Source: an uncultured Pelagibacteraceae bacterium
GTDB taxonomy: Bacteria > Pseudomonadota > Alphaproteobacteria > Pelagibacterales > Pelagibacteraceae
Assembly (NCBI GenBank): GCA_902559395.1
Contig: CACEHR010000002.1
Coordinates: 89,666-153,665 of the forward strand
DNA: 64,000 nt
Reading direction: 5' to 3'
Shown: piece after piece, positions 59,994-64,000 of the stretch
Layout of the letters: every line of letters starts with the position of its first letter
Numbering within the stretch: position 1 is the stretch's first letter
Translations under genes and position numbers: made by a program
The notes under the pieces: generated by a model
What the model saw: only the letters and a program-made list of their open reading frames with translations
Database searches by the model: none
What the model was told of the DNA's origin: nothing

Positions 59994-61097
59994 ATGGTTT
60001 CAATAAAAGACATTAATAAAAATATTAAAAAAAATTTATTTGATCCAATAGATAAGACAAAAAATAAATTTTCCTCATTTTTAAATGATTTTAAAAAAAA
60101 TAAAGTTAAAAAAGATTTAGCATTACAAAAACAATTAGAAAAAGAAAAAAAAAGAGAATTAATTTTAGAAAAAAAACTTGCAAAAAAAGCTAAACTAGTC
60201 GAGCTCAAAGAAGAAAGAAAGAAAATTCTTTTTCAAAAAAAATTAATCATTGAAAATGAAAAGCAAGAAAAAAAGAACGAAGAAAAAAGACAAAAAATAG
60301 AAGCTCAAAGAATTAAAATAGAACAAAAAAAAATTAAAGATGAAGAAACTAGAAAACTTAGAGAGGAAGCAAGAAAGCTTAAACAAGAAGATTTAAAGCT
60401 CAAGATGTTAGAGAGACAAAGAATTAGAGAAGAAAATATTAAAATTAAAGAAGAGGAATTAAAAAATAAAGAGATAGAGGCTCAAAAAAGAAGAGATGAA
60501 AAAGAAAAGGAAAGACAAGAAAAATTAAGATTAAAAGAAATTGAAAGGAAAAATAGACTTGAGGAAGAACAAAGATTGAGAGAGGCAGCGAGAAAGCTGA
60601 AATATGAGCAAGAAAAACTTAAAGAAATGGAACAAAGATTAAGAGATCTAGAAAACGAAAGACAGCAAGAAATTCAAAAACAGATTTTACAAGAGGAGGC
60701 TGAGCAAAGAGCCAAGGAAGAAGAATTAAGAATTAAAGAAAAAGAACTTAAAGAAGCAGAACGTGAGAGAATAAATCTAGAAAATGAAAGACGTCAAAGA
60801 GAAAGAGAATTGAAAATAGAGGAGGAAAGACAAAAAAGAATTGAAGAAGAAAATGAAAGAATTCGATTAGCTGAAATAGCTCAAAAAGAGAGAATTGAAG
60901 AGGAAAATAGGCGTATGAAAGAGTGGGAAAAGAAATTTGATGAAGAGCAACGATTAAAAGAGGATGAATTGGTTAGAAAGTTTTATAGCGATGAAATTCC
61001 TAAACAAGAAAATAATCAGGATGCTGACTATTTAGAAAGTAAAACTGATGAGAATAATTTAGAAAAGAAAACCGATGAGGATAATTTAAAAAATTAA
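59994..61097 (+). CDS. Highly charged coiled-coil protein of unknown function
   Basis: About 367 residues, of which roughly half are Lys, Glu or Arg. From residue 40 to about 330 it is one long predicted helix with repeated RLRE, EEE and KEK patterns, followed by an acidic tail holding two near-copies, TDENNLEKK and TDEDNLKN. No signal peptide or membrane helix is evident. The ATG at 59994 is preferred over a TTG five codons upstream. It resembles TolA-like, kinesin-like or myosin-like low-complexity helices only by composition. It overlaps the convergent mutase gene by 4 bp. Confidence 0.6.
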   Translation: MVSIKDINKNIKKNLFDPIDKTKNKFSSFLNDFKKNKVKKDLALQKQLEKEKKRELILEKKLAKKAKLVELKEERKKILFQKKLIIENEKQEKKNEEKRQKIEAQRIKIEQKKIKDEETRKLREEARKLKQEDLKLKMLERQRIREENIKIKEEELKNKEIEAQKRRDEKEKERQEKLRLKEIERKNRLEEEQRLREAARKLKYEQEKLKEMEQRLRDLENERQQEIQKQILQEEAEQRAKEEELRIKEKELKEAERERINLENERRQRERELKIEEERQKRIEEENERIRLAEIAQKERIEEENRRMKEWEKKFDEEQRLKEDELVRKFYSDEIPKQENNQDADYLESKTDENNLEKKTDEDNLKN

Positions 61098-62548
61098 ATT
61101 TTCTGATCATACTCACCGATTTTACCTGTTTTTTGTAACAAATCGTCAATAAAATCAAAGATTTTTTTCTTTCTTTCATCTGATGTTGGGCTTTCAGTAA
61201 CAATAACTAAAGATGGTTTGTTTGAAGATGCTCTTATAAGTCCCCAAGAACCATCTTCGAATGAAAATCTAACTCCATTAACAGTTAAAATATCATTAAT
61301 AATTTGACCATCAATTTCAGTTTTGTTTTCTTTTAAATATTTGATTTGTTTAACTAGTTCTTCAACAACAATATACTTCTCTTCATCTTTGCAAAAAGGT
61401 GCCATTGTTGGTGTTTGAAATGTATTAGGTAATTCACTAATAATTTCACTCATTTTTTTATTTTGATTATCTAATAAGTGGCACACTTGAATTGATGAGT
61501 TAATTCCATCATCATAACCATATCCTAAAGGTTGATTAAAAAAGAAATGACCACTTTTTTCAAAACCTGCTAAAGCTTTTTCAGTGTTCACCTTTCTTTT
61601 AATATGAGAATGACCTGTTTTCCAATAAATTGTTTCACAATTGTTTTTTAATAAGATATTATCTTTTGAAAATAAACCCGTTGATTTTACATCTACTACA
61701 AATTTTGAATTTTTATGTTTAGCTGATAAATTTCTAGCTATTAAAAGCCCTATTTTATCTGAAAATATTTCATTACCCTTATCATCAATAACTCCAACTC
61801 TATCTCCATCACCATCAAATCCAAAACCTATATCAGCATTATTTTCTTTAACTACTTTTGCTATCTCATGAAGCATTTCTAGATCTTCTGGATTTGGATT
61901 GTATTTAGGAAAATTCCAATCTAGATTACAATCTAGCTCTATTACTTCACATCCAATACCTCTTAGGATATCTGGGGCAAAAACACCTGCTGTTCCATTT
62001 CCACAAGCTACCACAGCTTTTATTTTTTTCTTAATTTTGTTTTTATTAATTAAGTCGTTCTTATAAATTTCATTAAAATTATTTATCTTTTTTTCATTTC
62101 CATCACCTTTTGTAAATTTTTCATTTAAGGTAATTTCTTTTAATTCCTTCATTTCTTCAGGTGCATGAGTGAGTCCTTTTTTGATACCCATTTTTACACC
62201 AGTCCAACCATTTTCATTATGACTTGCTGTAACCATCGCTACTGCATCTGCATTTAAATTAAATTGTGCAAAATAAACCATTGGAGATAAGGATAGACCT
62301 ACATCTTCAATATTACATCCGGTAGATATTAACCCTTTTTTAAGAACAGCTTTTATTTCTTCGCTATAAGATCGATAATCATGTCCAACGATGATTCTTG
62401 GATTTTCTTTTTTAGTATGAATTTTTACTTGTGTTCCAAGTCCTCTTCCAAGATTCTCTATTCCTGCTGAGTTTATGTCTTTCTCATACAACCAACGAGC
62501 GTCATATTCTCTAAATCCATAAGGGTCTATTTTTATGTTTTGATTCAT
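61094..62548 (-). CDS. Phosphomannomutase/phosphoglucomutase
   Basis: A 484-residue alpha-D-phosphohexomutase with four domains. The phosphoserine is in VTASHNENGWTGVKMG near residue 107, the metal loop is GFGFDGDGDRVGVIDD near residue 240, the sugar-binding loop is AGFEKSGHFFFNQ near residue 322, and the phosphate-binding loop is VRFSFEDGSWGLIRASSNKP near the C-terminus (residue about 445). It interconverts hexose 1- and 6-phosphates for surface polysaccharide precursors (AlgC-type). Confidence 0.9.
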   Translation of the reverse strand: MNQNIKIDPYGFREYDARWLYEKDINSAGIENLGRGLGTQVKIHTKKENPRIIVGHDYRSYSEEIKAVLKKGLISTGCNIEDVGLSLSPMVYFAQFNLNADAVAMVTASHNENGWTGVKMGIKKGLTHAPEEMKELKEITLNEKFTKGDGNEKKINNFNEIYKNDLINKNKIKKKIKAVVACGNGTAGVFAPDILRGIGCEVIELDCNLDWNFPKYNPNPEDLEMLHEIAKVVKENNADIGFGFDGDGDRVGVIDDKGNEIFSDKIGLLIARNLSAKHKNSKFVVDVKSTGLFSKDNILLKNNCETIYWKTGHSHIKRKVNTEKALAGFEKSGHFFFNQPLGYGYDDGINSSIQVCHLLDNQNKKMSEIISELPNTFQTPTMAPFCKDEEKYIVVEELVKQIKYLKENKTEIDGQIINDILTVNGVRFSFEDGSWGLIRASSNKPSLVIVTESPTSDERKKKIFDFIDDLLQKTGKIGEYDQKI

Positions 62549-62647
62549 TAGGTATTTACTTAACCTTTTTATGTTAATTTCTTGGAAAAAATTTAATTTT
62601 TTTATTGATTATAATATTGTCGCGTTCTATAAATGTTCTGTTGTTAA

Positions 62648-62695
62648 AATGATTATATAGTGTATTTACAACAAACGCCTACAACATATAGTTGT
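62648..62695 (+). promoter_or_regulatory. Candidate tandem NrdR boxes upstream of nrdA
   Basis: Two imperfect matches to the NrdR consensus, AATGATTATATAGTGT (62648-62663) and TACAACATATAGTTGT (62680-62695), start 32 bp apart, close to the spacing usual for NrdR box pairs. The second overlaps the putative -35 of the nrdA promoter. NrdR represses ribonucleotide reductase genes when dATP is high. The matches are only partial, so this is a moderate call. Confidence 0.5.
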
Positions 62696-62720
62696 TTTCG
62701 TACTAATAACAAAATATATT
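62692..62720 (+). promoter_or_regulatory. Candidate sigma-70 promoter of nrdA
   Basis: TTGTTT at 62692-62697 and TATATT at 62715-62720 are 17 bases apart. The nrdA ATG lies 8 bases after the -10, which would leave almost no leader, and no Shine-Dalgarno is seen. The -35 overlaps the second candidate NrdR box. Confidence 0.45.
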
Positions 62721-62728
62721 AAACTTTT

Positions 62729-64000
62729 ATGAATAAGATTCTTTCTCAGGCCCTCAAAAAAGCTGTCTCTGAATATAGCCCTGAAGTTAAAGAAGTTTCT
62801 AAAATAAATAAACCTGATCTTTTCTCATTAAATAATGAAACAGAACTATTTCAAAATGACAAAGGCATCATAATTAAAATTGATCGATCGAAAGATGCAA
62901 ACCTTACTGACTTTGGTAAAGCAACTTTAAAAGACAGATATTTAGGTTTAAACGAATCTTATCAAGATTTATTTGCAAGAGTAGCAAGCACATATGCAGA
63001 TGATAATTTACACGCTCAAAGAATTTATAATTACATAAGCAACCTTTGGTTCATGCCAGCAACACCAGTTTTGTCAAATGGTGGTACAAAAAGAGGATTA
63101 CCAATTTCATGTTTTTTAAATGAAGCATCTGATAGCTTAGGAGGTATTCTTGATTTATGGAGTGAGAATGTTTGGTTAGCAGCGAAGGGTGGAGGAATTG
63201 GAAGCTATTGGGGTAACTTAAGATCTATTGGTGAAAAAATAGGAAGAGTTGGAAAAACTTCTGGAATAATTCCTTTTATAAAAGTTATGGACTCTTTAAC
63301 AATGGCTATCAGTCAAGGATCATTAAGAAGAGGTTCTGCAGCATGTTATCTTCCAATTGATCATCCTGAGATAGAAGAGTTTATTGAAATGAGAAGACCT
63401 ACTGGTGGTGATCCAAATAGAAAAGCATTAAATTTACATCATGGTGTTTTAGTTTCTGATGCGTTTATGAGAGCTGTAGAAACTGATGAGCAGTGGGCAT
63501 TGAAGAGTCCAGCAGATGGTAGTGTTCAACAGACTATTTCAGCAAGAAATTTATGGATAAGATTATTAACTGCAAGAATTGAAACAGGTGAGCCATATAT
63601 AATTTACATTGATACGGTTAACAGACAAATTCCTCAACATCATAAGTTAGCAAACCTAACAGTTAAAACTTCTAATTTATGTAGTGAAATAACTTTACCA
63701 ACAGGAATTGATAAAGATGGAAGAGATAGAACAGCAGTATGTTGTTTGTCTTCGTTAAATTTAGAAAAATATGATGAGTGGAAAGATGATCCAGACATGA
63801 TTGGTGATGTTATGAGATTTTTAGATAACGTTTTATCTGATTTTATTAATAAAGCACCAGATCAATTTAAAGATGCAAAATATTCTGCGGAAAGAGAAAG
63901 AAGTGTTGGATTGGGCGTAATGGGCTTTCATTCATTTTTACAAAAGAATAGAATTCCACTTGAATCAGTAATGGCAAAGTCATGGAATAAAAAAATATTT
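62729..64000 (+). CDS. nrdA: Ribonucleoside-diphosphate reductase alpha subunit, 5' part (continues beyond window)
   Basis: The frame is open from the ATG at 62729 to the window end (424 codons). Motifs are ATPVLSNGGTKRGLPISCFLNEASD, shown in pieces, which holds the redox Cys of the active site, WLAAKGGGIGSYWGNLRSIGE, and later TSNLCSEITLPTG with the thiyl-radical Cys region and CCLSSLNLEKY. This is a class I (NrdA-type) large subunit reducing ribonucleoside diphosphates. The usual N-terminal ATP cone seems to be absent, since the body starts near residue 70 after a short lead. Confidence 0.93.
   Translation, partial: MNKILSQALKKAVSEYSPEVKEVSKINKPDLFSLNNETELFQNDKGIIIKIDRSKDANLTDFGKATLKDRYLGLNESYQDLFARVASTYADDNLHAQRIYNYISNLWFMPATPVLSNGGTKRGLPISCFLNEASDSLGGILDLWSENVWLAAKGGGIGSYWGNLRSIGEKIGRVGKTSGIIPFIKVMDSLTMAISQGSLRRGSAACYLPIDHPEIEEFIEMRRPTGGDPNRKALNLHHGVLVSDAFMRAVETDEQWALKSPADGSVQQTISARNLWIRLLTARIETGEPYIIYIDTVNRQIPQHHKLANLTVKTSNLCSEITLPTGIDKDGRDRTAVCCLSSLNLEKYDEWKDDPDMIGDVMRFLDNVLSDFINKAPDQFKDAKYSAERERSVGLGVMGFHSFLQKNRIPLESVMAKSWNKKIF

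Noticed and set aside
59994..61097. Low-complexity noise instead of a real gene.
   Set aside because: The frame is long and uninterrupted with a proper end, the opposite strand gives only a short frame, and it ends in a usual 4-bp convergent overlap; kept as a gene with moderate confidence.
1..64000. CRISPR arrays, insertion sequences, prophage, toxin-antitoxin or defence islands.
   Set aside because: No regularly spaced repeats, transposases, integrases, phage structural genes or nuclease clusters were found; poly-A and poly-T runs reflect base composition.

Overview
The window looks like a piece of a SAR11-type (Candidatus Pelagibacter-like, Alphaproteobacteria) chromosome. The DNA is very AT-rich, genes are packed with overlaps of 1 to 22 bp, no gap between genes exceeds about 300 bp, and there are no insertion sequences, phage genes, CRISPR arrays or rRNA genes. 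The content is a typical streamlined marine heterotroph set: five transport operons that each carry a periplasmic binding protein gene, osmolyte and sulfonate enzymes, and many small secreted or membrane proteins.

Layout. 1-6,700: end of a DUF924 gene, DUF952, two SMR-family membrane proteins flanking a DUF2798 protein, a run of small cytoplasmic and secreted proteins, and cysE-cysK. 6,700-18,052: glycine betaine/proline-type ABC transporter (proX-proV-proW), a LysE exporter, an alpha/beta hydrolase, then a sugar or sugar-acid ABC transporter ending in a GH63-like glycosidase. 18,053-32,635: a region with a sulfonate and amino-nitrogen flavour: an HpsN-like HisD-family dehydrogenase, a phosphotransacetylase-like enzyme, a BASS symporter, a regulator with two winged-helix segments, an LDH2-family (sulfolactate dehydrogenase-like) enzyme, a TauABC-type transporter, an omega-amino acid:pyruvate aminotransferase, alanine dehydrogenase and a DMGDH-like flavoenzyme. 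32,685-42,347: tRNA-Met, purine salvage (PRTase, guaC, apt), MTA salvage (mtnP, a secreted hydrolase, mtnA), DUF1015, trpB2, a class II aldolase and a fused SpeD-SpeE polyamine enzyme. 42,400-51,079: polar amino acid ABC transporter, PhyH dioxygenase, DUF6165 and GT9, an AbrB membrane protein, and a TctCBA tripartite transporter. 51,076-64,000: EamA, GT4, redoxin, gamma-carbonic anhydrase, a frameshifted 3-hydroxyisobutyrate dehydrogenase-like gene, MFS, rpoZ, dusA, TSUP, a charged coiled-coil protein, phosphoglucomutase/phosphomannomutase, and the 5' part of nrdA with candidate NrdR sites.

Working together. MTA released by the SpeD-SpeE protein would be split by MtnP into adenine (recycled by the adjacent Apt) and methylthioribose-1-phosphate (isomerised by MtnA, possibly cleaved by the class II aldolase next to speDE). 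The TauABC, aminotransferase and Ald set would import an amino compound such as taurine, deaminate it onto pyruvate and regenerate pyruvate from alanine.

The most striking structural pattern is regulatory. All five binding-protein genes are followed by a strong RNA hairpin before the next transporter gene, four of them terminator-like, in one case with the downstream start codon inside the stem. By contrast, the 12 convergent gene pairs nearly all overlap at their 3' ends and show no terminators. These are readings by eye; no searches or folding programs were run.
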